Notes: generated by a model from the sequence alone, not told the origin. A DNA stretch of 64,000 nucleotides from Melampsora larici-populina 98AG31 (GCF_000204055.1 NW_006768777.1:820036-884035), one strand, 5' to 3'. Positions 21,831 to 32,747 are shown, counted from the stretch's first letter. Translations and numbers: made by a program.

Positions 21831-23113
21831 ATGTCATCCTCTTTGGAGTCGGACTCTGATGCGTCTTCTGAAGCCTCTCGACGCCCAATTAAGCTTTTGA
21901 AATACATCATCAAAGCTGGGAAAGACTACCTAGATTCGATCATGGCCCCAAAGACCCCATGTAGAACTTCCAAACTACGTGGAAATCAGTACACTTAAGA
22001 AATCTTGAACGGTAGCGATGTTCGATTTCGAGAGCTCTGTCGTATGGACAAGCTTGCTTTCAAGGGCTTAATCAAAGCCCTTGAAGGTAAAATTATCATT
22101 TGTCGCAAGAGAAGTGTCACTGTAGAGGAGCAAGTCATGATATTTCTTTATATCATCGGCAATTCCGGTTTGAATCGAGTAGCTGGTGAACGCTTCCAAC
22201 GTTCCGGTCACACGATTAGCAAATATTTCAATAATGTATGCAAGGCTATTGCTTCCCTTGAATCCATTTATATAGTACAACCTACTGGAAATGAACCTTG
22301 TCCAAAAGAAATACAAAACAACCCTCGCTTTTACCCGTACTTTGAGAAGTGTGTGGGTGCTATAGATGGCACCCACATTCCTTGTATTGTTCCTCCTGAC
22401 CGTCAGCCAGCCCATCGAAATCAAAAGGGAGATCTCTCTCAAAACGTCCTTGCGGGGTGCTCCTTTAATATGTTGTTTACGTTTGTCTACGCCGGCTTAG
22501 AAGGATCACAAGCGGATGCCCGTGTCCTTTGTCGAGCTCTTGAGGAAGGTAGATTCAAAGTACCTGAGGGTAAGTCAAAAGTTTTCTCCCTCAAGATGTT
22601 CTTTTCTAGATTATTGATTTCAATCCAGACCGCTTCTATCTTGCCGACGCTGGATACGCCAATGTACCAGGCTTCCTTGCACCTTATCGTTCGGTTCGAT
22701 ACCACCTCAAGGAGTGGAGACATTCAGGTCTAACACCACAAACGGCAAAGGAGCTTTATAATCATCGTCACTCAGCTCTTCGAATCGTAATTGAACGGAT
22801 CTTTGGCGTGTCTAAAATGTGGTTTCCTATATTAGCTCAAATGCCTTCATATCCATACAAGATACAAATTATGATTGTAATGGTGTGTTGTGTACTACAT
22901 AACCTTATTCGAATCGAGTCCGGCGAAGATGAGTTCTACAAGGAGTATATGCTGGAAGAACGGTTAGAAACGAGATTAGGTGATAATTTAAACCCCGACT
23001 GGGTTGAGCCAAATACTGCTGCACGTACTCAAGCAACTGAACAAAGAGATGCGCTCGCAGAAAGGATGTTTTATGATTATATTCATGCACCTGTAGCACG
23101 TAGGCAAGCCTAG
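21831..23113 (+). pseudogene. PIF/Harbinger DDE transposase with one premature stop
   Basis: Harbinger-type nuclease. Exons 21831-22569 and 22629-23113, with a 59-nt intron. The helix-turn-helix-like part (VTVEEQVMIFLYIIGN, RFQRSGHTISKYF) precedes the catalytic motifs: CVGAIDGTHIP (first Asp), FVYAGLEGSQADARVL (second Asp) and ALRIVIERIFGVSKMWFPIL (Glu). LADAGYANVPGFLAPYR is also characteristic. A TAA at 21996-21998 interrupts the frame after KLRGNQYT; CAA would give Gln and an uninterrupted protein of about 406 residues. The ATG at 21831 is chosen because it opens the acidic N-terminus usual for the family. All three catalytic residues remain. Confidence 0.85.
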
Positions 23114-23379
23114 AAATGTTATTGTACATTTGTATTCATCATTTCAAAACTTTTATCTCATTGTATTCCTTATCTCATTCTATTCATCATGTCATTGTGT
23201 TCATTATCTCATTGTGTTCATCATGTCAAAACTTTTATCTTGTTGTATTCATTATCATCATGTATAGCAAAAGAACAATAGCAATATTTAATTACTGTAA
23301 GATACATGTGTTATCTTTTGTTTGATATGTGTTTGAGATACAAATATTTATATGATAGGAATTGAAATGAGATACATAA
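23114..23379. repeat. short imperfect tandem repeats between the two Harbinger genes
   Basis: Between the convergent genes, 23130-23265 repeats variants of TCTCATTGTATTCATCATG about six times. No gene. Confidence 0.6.
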
Positions 23380-25051
23380 TTATTTATCTACCTCTTGATA
23401 CTCTGCTAATATTCCAGCTTCACTCTTCAACCAATCCCACCTATAGGCTTTATCCATGTGAAAGAAAAAAGAAGCACTGTCGTCTTTTTTTAATTCATTA
23501 GCTACTTTGATGATATGTTGAGGTTTTAATTGTTTGCCACATTCTTTATTAAAGATACTCATGGCTTCTTGCCTCATTGGATGTTGTTCTAATTTGATTT
23601 TAGCAATAGTGACCTTATCACTGTCATGTTGCTCTTCTAATCCTGCCACTCGATCAATAGCTGAATCAATCGATTGTGCAACTAGTTTTGGTCCAGAGAC
23701 GCGTGCGCGTTTGGAACTCGCAATCGATCCGGATGGCACAGGACTCCTTTTGTTGCGTATGAACCTTCTTGCTGGTGTCTTGTCATCATCACTACTGGTG
23801 TCAAGTTCACGTTTGGCCGCGGTGAGACCGTCGAGTCCAGGCTTGCGCTTCTTCTGTGTGGTGATAATTGATTTGAAAGGAATCGAATTGAAAGGAATTG
23901 AATTGATAAATCAGATGATTGAATCGAATTGAGAGATGATTGAAAGATAGAGTGATTAGAATTGAAAGATAGAGTGATTAAAACAAAATTGGGAACGTAC
24001 AGGAGTTTTCTTCTTTTGTGAAGAAGCTACCTTCTTAATCTTGATTTCCTCGATAACTGAATCCTTGTCAGAGTCGGACTTGTGAGCTCCATCAGAGTCG
24101 GACTTATGAGATCCATCAGAGTCGGACTTATGAGATCCATCAGAGTCGGACTTGTGCCTAGAGGCTACATCAGCTGGTCATGGAGGAAAAGGAATCAGTT
24201 TTGTAATCATCTATGCACAGATGAAATAAAAGAGACATACCTTTGTTGTGCTCATCTGACTCACTCGGTGAGGCTTGTTTCTTCTTTTTGGTCTGAGTTC
24301 CAAAGCCTTCATTACCATGGGCTCGTAAACGCTTCTCGGGCATAACGGTTGATACCGCTTGATATGCTGGAAAACCACCGTGTCAAATCGGCTTTGCATC
24401 AGGATTTCCACTCTATAATCAAAGCATAAGGATAAACAAAAATATATATATCGATTAGTTTTGAAACAGAGTATATAACTTGAACTGAAGATCTATCTTA
24501 CCGCAATCCAACGGTCCCACCACTCCTTGTCAGCCTTAACTTCGCCGGTCATTGTATCGGTTCCAGGAGCACCAGATGACTCGATTATCTTATCGAAGGC
24601 CTTGTAAGTAGTCTTTAACTGTGAATAAGGTAGAAGCATCAGTAAGCTCATTGTTTGATGGTAATGAAAGAATACAAACACTTTGACTGACCTTTTGACA
24701 ATGGTTTTTTAATCAGGTCAAACCTGCTTGGACTTTGAACCTGGTGTTGTAGTTCTCCAATACAAGCTTCCATCCATCAGACTTGAGGCCGCCATCGTTC
24801 CCCTTTCCGAGGTCCATTTGGTGCTTGATTTTGTCGATAAGATACAAGGTATGACTGTGTTCCCACGCTTCACTCCTCTTGGTTGGTTCTTCATCTTTTG
24901 ATTCATCTTCATCTTTCTTCGAGTTTGATTTATCTTTTGATTTATCTTTTGATTTTGATTTGTCTTTATCTTTTGATTTTGATTTGTCTTTATCTTTTGA
25001 CTTTGATTTCACTACTTCAACTCTATCGCTACTGTCTTCTGATGGTGGCAT
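23380..25051 (-). CDS. Myb/SANT-like protein of the Harbinger element
   Basis: Second gene of the PIF/Harbinger element. In this superfamily the Myb-like partner binds the element ends and helps bring the transposase to DNA in the nucleus. Start ATG 25051; the first exon has a Lys/Ser/Asp repeat (KSKSKDKD), then the SANT-like domain begins (SEAWEHSHTLYLIDKIKHQM, LKSDGWKLVLENYNTRFKVQ). After an intron it continues LKTTYKAFDKIIESS and EWWDRWIAV. A later exon holds four copies of HKSDSDGS (24-bp tandem units near 24066-24150). The last exon (about 23739-23380) is helical with VAGLEEQHDSDKVTIAKIKL and ends near EAGILAEYQEVDK. Intron joins were inferred from frame and are approximate. Confidence 0.65.
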
Positions 25052-25079
25052 ATTTGAGTGGTTGAGTATAGAAGAAGAT

Positions 25080-25480
25080 GAGTGTAGAAGCTGAGCCAGG
25101 AAGGTGAGCAAAGAAGAAGAAGACGAGTGTAGTGAGCGAAGAAGGTGAGCAAAGAAACTGAGCCAGGAAGGTGAGTATAGATGAAGACGAGTGTAGAAAC
25201 TGAGCCAGGAAGATGAGTGTAGTGAGCGAAGAAGGTGAGCGAATAGGAAGCTGAGCCAGGAAGACGAGTGTAGTGAGCAAAGAATGTGAGCGAATAGGAA
25301 GGTGAGCGAGGAAGACAAGTATAGAAACTGAGCCAGGAAGACGAGTATAGATGAAGGTGAGCAAATAGGAAGCTGAGCCAGGAAGGTGAGCGAATAGGAA
25401 GCTGAGCCAGGAAGATGAGTGTAGTGAGCGAAGAAGGTGAGCAAATAGGAAGCTGAGCCAGGAAGATGAGTGTAGAAAAC
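25080..25480. repeat. imperfect minisatellite in the Harbinger right subterminal region
   Basis: Repeated words AAGCTGAGCCAGGAAG, ATGAGTGTAGTGAGCGAAG and AAGGTGAGC(A/G)AATAGG alternate across about 400 bp upstream of the Myb-like gene. Long open frames on the minus strand here (rich in HSSSWLSFLFAH) are by-products of the repeat. Confidence 0.8.
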
Positions 25481-25772
25481 TTTCCGTACGGTAGACGGGG
25501 ACTTGTCCAAATTTGGCAAAAGGAAAGGTTGAAGAATAGATCAAGAATGTGATTTATAGAGGGAAAAAGGTGCTAATAGCGAATTCTTGGAAAGTGCTAG
25601 AAAAAGACTTTTTATAAGCATTTTTTGATTTTTAAAATGCTTGTAAATAAGAAAACAAACGCATTTCACAGAAAGCGCTTTCTTGGCTTTCAAGAATGTG
25701 ATTTCTCACGAAAAGGAGCTTAAGTGAACGGGCTCTAAGGGATAAGTTTGGACCGGAAGAAATGTTTATGTT

Positions 25773-26070
25773 TCTCCTCTCGTGAAATACATAATGAAGA
25801 ACAGTCCACCACTTTCAAAGGTTCAAATTTGGATGAAAATATCAAACAAGTACTTGCTAATCAAGATATTGTGCTAGATACTCTAGATAAAAGAGTAGAT
25901 GAATCCTACCAAATTGCAGTAGCTGCAATGGAGTTGGTAAAGAAGCATGATGCCCTGGTGCACCGCTTGGAGAGGACTGAGCAGGACTTGAAAATCGCAC
26001 AGGATGAATCTACTAGGCAAATTGCGAGCCTTGTTCAACGCCAAGATCTAATGTCTCGCCAACTGGATAC
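25773..26070 (+). pseudogene. coiled-coil protein fragment, copy B (inverted relative to copy A)
   Basis: Repeats about 290 bp of copy A (20925-21212) in opposite orientation with few differences: SREIHNEEQSTTFKGS, DIVLDTLDKRVDES, MELVKKHDALVHRLERTEQD. The match begins at TCTCCTCTCGTGAAATAC and stops abruptly after GGATACT, where unrelated sequence follows. No start codon or stop belongs to this piece, so it is a fragment. Confidence 0.7.
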
Positions 26071-26123
26071 TCCGTTGTCCAATCAACGGACGATAAGTAT
26101 GTATATATATGCAGGTGTATATA

Positions 26124-27233
26124 CACCAGGGGGTAATGGTCCTCGGCCTCGGCCGGTTCCTGTGACGATTTCAAAGGTTTCGTCACCAGAACCACCCAGG
26201 AAGGTGTGGAATCGGTTTCGCCGAAACCATTTTGGACACCGTTCCACCACCGCTTCTGGAACGAGCTGCATGTCAGCAACCGTTTGAGAACGGCTGCTGA
26301 GGCGGTGGTGAAGCGGTTTGTTCGACATCGGTGTCGAACATACATAGTCTTCTTCTTTTCTTCTGATTACTTTTGGTTATTCCATTTCTGATAATCCTAC
26401 CTCCTTACATACTTTTCAAACACCTATCAAATCAAAATGGTTAATGGACTCAACCAATGTCCTTCTCATCTTCTACACCCATCTTTTTGATAAGCATGGA
26501 ACCTATCACTCGTCCTTTGATCCTCTTGAAGTCTCATTCTACCTTTAACTGCTCTGACAACTCTAGAGAAAAGAAGACCCAATGTAAATTTGATCAACTC
26601 ACTTGCGCTTTCAAAAAGGTTTTGGTGAGCTTTAGACCATGTGAGCATCGTCTAAACGGAACTGGATTATTGTATCCTAAACCGAATGAAGATGGTACCC
26701 AAGATCTTCAGATATCTAACTTGAACTAAAATAACTCGAGAAGGTTTTGAATTGTTTGATGTTACAAGATCCAAGGATTTGTTGACAACACGACTTGTAT
26801 CTGAAATACAACGGTTTCTCCCAATTCGCTTATCATAACAGAAGATAGCTTGGATTTTCTTTTGTCAATTCCTCGTCCTCATCCTCATGGTGTCATGTCA
26901 GTTTGGCGAGTTGTTATTGATTGCATTCTCATGTGTGAACTATATGGCCATTATGGTGTAGAGGTGAAAGACTCAGCTGTCGACCTTGCTCGTTTTTGAG
27001 CCTGTGTTCAAGGCCCACTGCCTGATTCCCTTTTTGCAAACTCTACGCCGTACCTCAGAACGTCCCAGGGACCGTGTTCAGGGGTCACCAAGGCGGTTTG
27101 CTTGCACCGCCAAAAATGGTGATGGGAACCGCATTTGTGCGGTCCCATCTGAAATCGTCTCAGAAACAACACAAGTAGTTTAAAACCGTGACGGCAAGAA
27201 AACGGTTTCGAAAACTAGGTTTACCCCCTGGTG
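26124..27233. mobile_element. 1.1 kb CACCA-ended non-autonomous element
   Basis: Ends CACCAGGGGGTAA and TTACCCCCTGGTG are inverted repeats, each flanked by TA (26122-26123 and 27234-27235). The left subterminus has CCTCGGCCTCGGCC. No transposase. The interior from about 26440 to 27000 has decayed coding-like frames (for instance KKVLVSFRPCEHRLNGTGLL and GVMSVWRVVIDCILMCELYG) that I cannot assign; they may be a captured host fragment. The ends resemble those of the nested Plavaka-like element. Confidence 0.62.
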
Positions 27234-27308
27234 TATGACATCAGAGATTTTTCGTACCAACATTTAAGTACTTTGGTATGTATGAGCGAGTTACGAGTAT
27301 GACATCAG

Positions 27309-30300
27309 TCAACCTGAGCCCCGGACCCGTCACCCCGCGGGGTCTCCGAACCCTACCCCGATAGGGGTAGGGTTCGGAGACCAGCTATAGAACCGCAATG
27401 CTTAGGGGACCCGATCGGGTAGGGGTGCGGGCTCAAGCTCAGAAGAATAACCCTACCCGCGGGGAACCCGCGGGTAAGGCGTAAAAACACTAAGACCAGT
27501 TTTCCTTCGACTGGCTCACCGGAGTTGTTCGAAAGAAAGGTTTTGATAACATTCTTGGTAAAGACAGTAATGAAAAGGCAAACAAATATGGCCAATATAG
27601 AGTCAAAAGATGTTGGTAAAGATGGTGAAGAAAAAGTAGTGAGGAAAAACTGAGGGAAAATGAGACTAATCCTCCCCATCGATCTCGATACAAACACTTA
27701 AAGGGTTTTTAACCGATGGAAAAGGGATAGGACCAAAGATACGATACCATTCCTTGATACATAATAGTATTTCAACACTGATAGAAGATAAAGATGATCT
27801 CTGAGGCACTAAGATTCTTTTTGTCTTACTAAATGCTCCTTCGGATGAGGTGCTTGTAGCAGGAATCCCCAAGTACATCTTGGCCATTTGAGCAAGGCCT
27901 GGTGAAGATCCTTCACGGAGTTTCCAAAATCCGAGAATGGTTTTTGATCGATGCGCGCGAGGCTCACCCAAGTATTGAGCTATCTCGCTTTCGATTGTGG
28001 TGGATTTGGTATGTTCTTCGGTTCCGTAGATCGCATCGTCAAGGTAAGATTTGCTCTTCTTCTTCACATGTTGTGGGATTGGAGTCGATGATGAGAACTG
28101 AGATGATTTCCTAATGAAATGTGACTTGAAATCATTCGGAGTCATTCCATAGCGACTGAAAAATGTAGCTCAATCCTGATTATACACATCAGTTCAAACA
28201 TCAAAATAGAGTAAGAGCTATACATAAAGTTTGCTCACTTCGAAAAACTTCATCTTGAGTCGTGGATTGAGTATTGTCGCACAGATTGGTGCTGGTTTGC
28301 GGAGTGCATCTTTAAAGTATTCCTCAAGCTTGAGAAGCATGTCACGCGCAGCTGGTAGGAGTTGATTATGATCATATTTTTCCTGGACCTATGTAAAACA
28401 AGAAAGATTTATCAATGTTGAAATCACATTTGGGAGTTGTGAAGATGAGCAGTACATAGAAGGAACTGCACCTTCATTAAGCCCTCGATAACGACTGTAT
28501 AGATGGGAATTACATCTTGCATCGTTGGGAACCTTCGTTTACACAATAGATCTGTAGCCTCACTGAGGGGTTCCAGAAAATCACACATTTGTTGAACATA
28601 GTCCCACTCGAGTGGGGTCAGAGCAAACTTGGTGGCTTCTGTACGTTCGCAATACCTCATACAGGCTGCTTTGAGTCGAAGAGCTCGTTTGAGCATGAAG
28701 TACGATGAGTTCCATCGTGTTGGAACGTCGACAGAGAGCCTGTCAATGCGATCAGTTTTGTTGACAGCTTCTTGCTCGTCCGGGTTTTCGTGTGTCTTGA
28801 ACTGGAAGAATTGAAGGGCTTCATCTTGCGAAGCGATGTTTTCTGTGTCATCAGTAAGGTCGGTATCAGAAGTGGCGTCGAGGGACCGAATAAGGCCTAC
28901 AAGACTTGCGAAAGCTTGACTACGTTGAGGAGTCTTTTGTGTGTATATGGCTAGTCCATGAATACGTGCGTAGATTGTACTTAGATCAACTGAAGAATTG
29001 TCGGGGGGGTTGACAATCATAGCTAATGTCGGAGGAACATGGTCTTCATCCAGATTGGAGTCATCTCCAAATACCTTAAGGCCCTCCTTTGCAGCTAAAT
29101 TGATTACGTGACCACAGCATCCAAGCAGCTGGTCCTCTTCAAATTCCAGATTGGGCTCTTCCGAAAGTAAACGTCCTATCTTTTTGTTAACACTTGCATT
29201 GTCCGCAGTCAAGGCAGAAATCTTTGAACAAAGATTGTATCTTCTGACATACTTGAGGAATAGTTCAGTGAAATTTTCACCATCATGTGCTCCTGTGGTT
29301 GAGTAAGCAAACAGTTTGATCAAATGTCAGGTGACAAAACAGAATCAAATAAATGTTGTAAAACTAACCTTCAATTTGTGGCATTCCAAGCACCACATCC
29401 ATTAATTTCCAATCTTTGGAGATATAATGAGCCGTAATCCCCAAAAACCCATGATTATTTGGTGAGGTCCAAGCGTCTTGGGTGAAGGCCACATAGGACG
29501 CTTCAGCAAAACATACATCCTTTATGTAGTTTTCAAAATTCTGATAGACCTTTCTACAGTGCTGAGCAATTGAATGACGCTGTACAAGCATGCCGCTGAT
29601 CTGAGGATTTGCAAGTAGAAGAAGTTTTTTGAAAGACAACTTATTGACAATAGCGTAAGGAAGGTCACAGTCGGCTATAAAATAGGAAATTGCTGTTTTT
29701 AAAGTTTGAATGTTGAGTGTATCAACTGGTTCAGCCTTGAATTTCTTCAAGAATCCATCAAGACTTGATTGATTCTGCGAGTTTTCACTATGTTCAGTAA
29801 TATTGTGACCTTCTAAATGAGTCTTCATTGACTTTGTACTTCCGGTGGCATCCTCCTTCATCTTCGCACCACATTCCTTGCCAGTGATAGGGTCAGAGAA
29901 GTTACATCGGTTATAGCCTTCTCCTCGTTTTGATCCGGGGAACTTTGTAAAGTGTGACCAAACAAAACTGACTCGGCCACGTTTACGTCCTTCAACTCCA
30001 GTAGATTCATCGCCAGGTTGATCGAGGATAGGAAGACCTGGGGTTGATGCTTCAGCAGAGGTACCAGATGACATGACGATAAGGGAATTTGAGCAACAGT
30101 AGGCAATAGTCTGTCTACGGAATTTAGAAATCAATCGATTATTGATGTTTTTTTTTGCTTTTTCCATCAAACTCGTACCAATGTCTCCATTATAATGTGT
30201 TGAATCAGGATGAATCTCACATGGAAGGCAGAAGTGACATCACTTGGCATTCCTATGACATATTTCAAACTCAACAGGATACTTGAATTTTACTACAACA

Positions 30301-30518
30301 GCTTCAAGAAGGTGCGATAATATAAATTAGCTTCGGGGCAAAGGGGCCCCGAAGCCTTCCGGGTACCCTAGGGTAGTAGGGTCGAGCTTCGGGATGCCCC
30401 CAGCCTCTCGGAGAGTGGTCGGTTAGGGGTCGGGTAGGGTTAGGGTTCACAGCTTGCCTTTCGGGTTAGGGGTCGGGATTGCTGTTACCCGCGATTTTGG
30501 CCTCGGGGCTCAGGTTGA
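27309..30518. mobile_element. complete hAT element, 3,210 bp (hAT-2)
   Basis: Ends TCAACCTGAGCCCCG and CGGGGCTCAGGTTGA form a 15-bp inverted repeat. The 8-bp GACATCAG is duplicated exactly at 27301-27308 and 30519-30526. Both subtermini carry clusters of GGGTAGGG/CCCTACCC and GGGTTCG words (27330-27480 and 30350-30480). The single gene inside is a full-length hAT transposase on the minus strand. Confidence 0.93.
27666..30074 (-). CDS. hAT transposase of hAT-2
   Basis: Full-length hAT transposase in at least four exons: 30074-29369, 29292-28472, 28388-28239, and a last exon to 27666. It begins with a BED zinc finger (RGRVSFVWSHFTKF, then Cys and His ligands through HLEGHN). Catalytic residues are visible in FTQDAWTSPNNHGFLG (first Asp), LTADNASVNKK (second Asp) and the C-terminal dimerisation block GIPATSTSSEGAFSKTKRI (Glu). 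CGHVINLAAKEGL and VPTRWNSSYFML are further hallmarks. The first three exons join in frame. The last exon (starting near 28155, RYGMTPNDF) does not join in phase with the splice sites I can see, so there is either an unusual acceptor or a one-base shift. The start was chosen as the first in-frame ATG before the BED finger. Confidence 0.82.
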
Positions 30519-30526
30519 GACATCAG

Positions 30527-31055
30527 TGTCTCGGAAAGTATACGATTTGATCGATAGGCTCATGACATGTAGGATCTTTGGAGCATTGAGATCGTATCAA
30601 CACATCCCTCATATACATAACTCCAAAGGTGACAAAATCGTCACCCTAGTGATGCTGACGGCGATGGTCATGTGGCAGTCGAAGCAGGCAACGTGATCAC
30701 CAGCGAGAAGAGCACATCGAGTGGGTCGTAAGAGAGCCTTCATCTATCGATAAGTGTCAAGTGTCAATTCAGATTCGGTCCATCACCACGATGGAAAATT
30801 GCTCAAAATTGTCTAGCGGAGATGGTCACCTTTAGCCTGATCATCCTCGGAATCATGGAAGAAATGAATCACAGGTACCATGACTCTGTATAACATCAAC
30901 GTGCAAGCTATAGGGTATAAAACAGCCCCAAGATGGGTGTTCAAACACACATCTTCTCCTCACAAGCCAATCAAACAATTCATCTTAAAAATAATTTTAA
31001 TCAACACTACACTACCTAAAAAACTTCATATTACTCCAATTATTAAATCTTCAAA
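30527..31055. other. spacer upstream of the small secreted protein gene
   Basis: About 530 bases with no supported gene; contains the TATA box at 30916 and an A-rich leader before the ATG at 31056. Confidence 0.5.
30916..30922 (+). promoter_or_regulatory. TATA box of the small secreted protein gene
   Basis: TATAAAA, 140 bases upstream of the ATG at 31056, in the correct orientation. Confidence 0.5.
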
Positions 31056-31718
31056 ATGTTACAATTGAACCGTATAATCTTCTCTCTTCTCGTCTCAAGT
31101 TTTGTCTTTGATCAAACTTTTTCAGCCCCGACCAATTATTTAGAGCACCAAACCAAACAGCTTTTGACTAGAGATCCCTCAAAGGGTTATGGTTTTGCAA
31201 TTGATGAAACTGAAGGAACTCAAGAACCTCAAGTGAGTGAGACTGAAATGATCACCAGAGCTAAACAATCAATCTTCTTACATTCATTTCCTCGAGCTAC
31301 ACTTATACTCTTGATTCTTTCCAGGAACCGGGCCTGAACAGACGCAACGTTGACGAGTTGAGCGTACCAGCGACACTCGAAACTGCCGATGGGAAAACCA
31401 CTAGTGCTACAGAATCCGTAAGTAACTGGATTCTCCATACCTATGATCTCGCGCAAGAAGTTAACGCGTGTTTTTTTCGAATCGCAGGCTGTAGAACATA
31501 CAGTAGATGATGTACCGGAAATGAAAGGAGATGACCATCTCGCCGGAAACACCGTCAGTTTTGATTCTGCTTCACTATGAGGTGACCTAGATCATTCAGA
31601 GTCGACTCACATACTTTTTCTGTCTTCTCAGGAAAATCAAATGCAAAAGAGGGATACTCAAGACGTTTCCGAAGCTGAGACTGATATGAAGACGGAAAAG
31701 GATGAAGTTGAAGAATAA
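31056..31718 (+). CDS. small secreted acidic protein with dibasic sites
   Basis: Four exons (31056-31232, 31325-31417, 31488-31553, 31632-31718) all join in phase 0 with canonical GT...AG introns, giving 140 residues. The N-terminus is a clear signal peptide (IIFSLLVSSFVFDQTFSA). The mature part is acidic, has no Cys, and contains NRRN and MQKRDT, candidate Kex2 sites. It ends in a Glu/Asp-rich tail. It is expressed-looking: TATA box upstream and tight introns. In a plant-pathogenic rust such a protein is a candidate effector or a Kex2-processed peptide precursor; that role is inference. I recognise no family. Confidence 0.72.
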
Positions 31719-32602
31719 TCGGTACGTTAACTTGATATAATTCTATATTTTCTTACCCTTTTCAAATTGGCTAATCAATGTATGTTCATGATTGTTAGGT
31801 CACTGACACAGAGAAGAAATGAAAAAGTCTGTGAAAGTTACATTTGACTACTGGAAATCCTAAACATGAAGATGATTAGTATCAACAGAGAATCAAAGAG
31901 GAGAAATCTGAATGTCTTGAAGTTGAGAACTCAAACGATTTTGATACATCATCTAATCTAGGTTTTAAAGCCTTTTGGTTTATCTGTTTCCATTCTCATC
32001 TTCAACTTTTTGATTTTTCTTTTGAGTTTCTTCATCTATTCTTGTAGTAGTGATATCCCTAGGGATTTTTGCTTGTATCTGCATGAATCTCTTTGATTAC
32101 AAATTGATCAATGCCTAATGAGTCTTGAGCATCTATATGACAAAAAACTAATTTGGACACTAGCGAAAGAAACTTTCATTGATTAATTTGTGGAAAGGCC
32201 ATGAAACTTAGAAAAACTCGACCGATGAGCTTGAACAAATTGTATCACCCACGCAAAGAAGTTAACTGTTATAATGAGTTTTCTGTAAAAAGAGAAATAT
32301 GTCTGGATTTCAAAGAGATTGGGGATTCTAAAATGTGTACCCTGCTGATCCTTTGAGCCAATCTAATTCCATCATCATCATCTTTTTCAGTAGTTTCTAG
32401 TGAAAAGCTGAGATGTGATGTATCAACTCAACCAGGTTATAAGAAACTTCACCTTTTTCCACTCAAGTTGGATCGCTTGGTTCCAGTTGATTTTCACTCA
32501 TCTGGTCAACCCGAGTTCACAATGTTTTTCTTATGAGATGCATTTAAGGACCATTTGTGTTACAGAGAAAGTGTGTTGGATATCAAGATGCAGGTTCTTT
32601 TA
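31719..32602. other. gene-free spacer
   Basis: 3' flank of the secreted protein gene and AT-rich spacer; no supported gene. Confidence 0.5.
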
Positions 32603-32747
32603 GGGCGCGTTCACTTAAGCAATTTCTGGTGAGAAATCACATTCTGCAAAATTTAAAGTGTCTATTTGGTGGTGTATGTTTCATTTTTGCATTAAAAATT
32701 TTCCAGAATGTGATTTCTGGTCAGAAATTCCTTAAGTGAACGCGCCC
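32603..32747. mobile_element. 145-bp Harbinger-type MITE
   Basis: Ends GGGCGCGTTCACTTAAG and CTTAAGTGAACGCGCCC are inverted repeats, flanked by TTA at 32600-32602 and 32748-32750. The termini match those of the autonomous element at 21447 (GAGCCCGTTCACTTAAG) except at two positions. Both also share AAATCACATTC just inside. Confidence 0.9.

Larger units (their letters stand above)
21447..25735. mobile_element. complete PIF/Harbinger element, 4,289 bp
   Basis: Perfect 18-bp terminal repeats GAGCCCGTTCACTTAAGC at both ends, flanked by TAA at 21444-21446 and 25736-25738, the 3-bp duplication typical of this superfamily. It carries the two expected genes in convergent orientation: a DDE transposase (21831-23113, plus) and a Myb/SANT-like protein (23380-25051, minus). 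The transposase has one premature stop. The MITE at 32603-32747 has closely related ends. Confidence 0.92.

Noticed and set aside
25029..25544. Leu/Ser-rich minus-strand frame (HSSSWLSFLFAH repeats) looking like a membrane protein
   Set aside because: It is a translation of the minisatellite in the Harbinger subterminal region; the real gene starts at 25051 in a different context.
30454..30696. 80-codon plus-strand frame at the hAT-2 right end
   Set aside because: Spans the element terminus and its target duplication; no coding signal.
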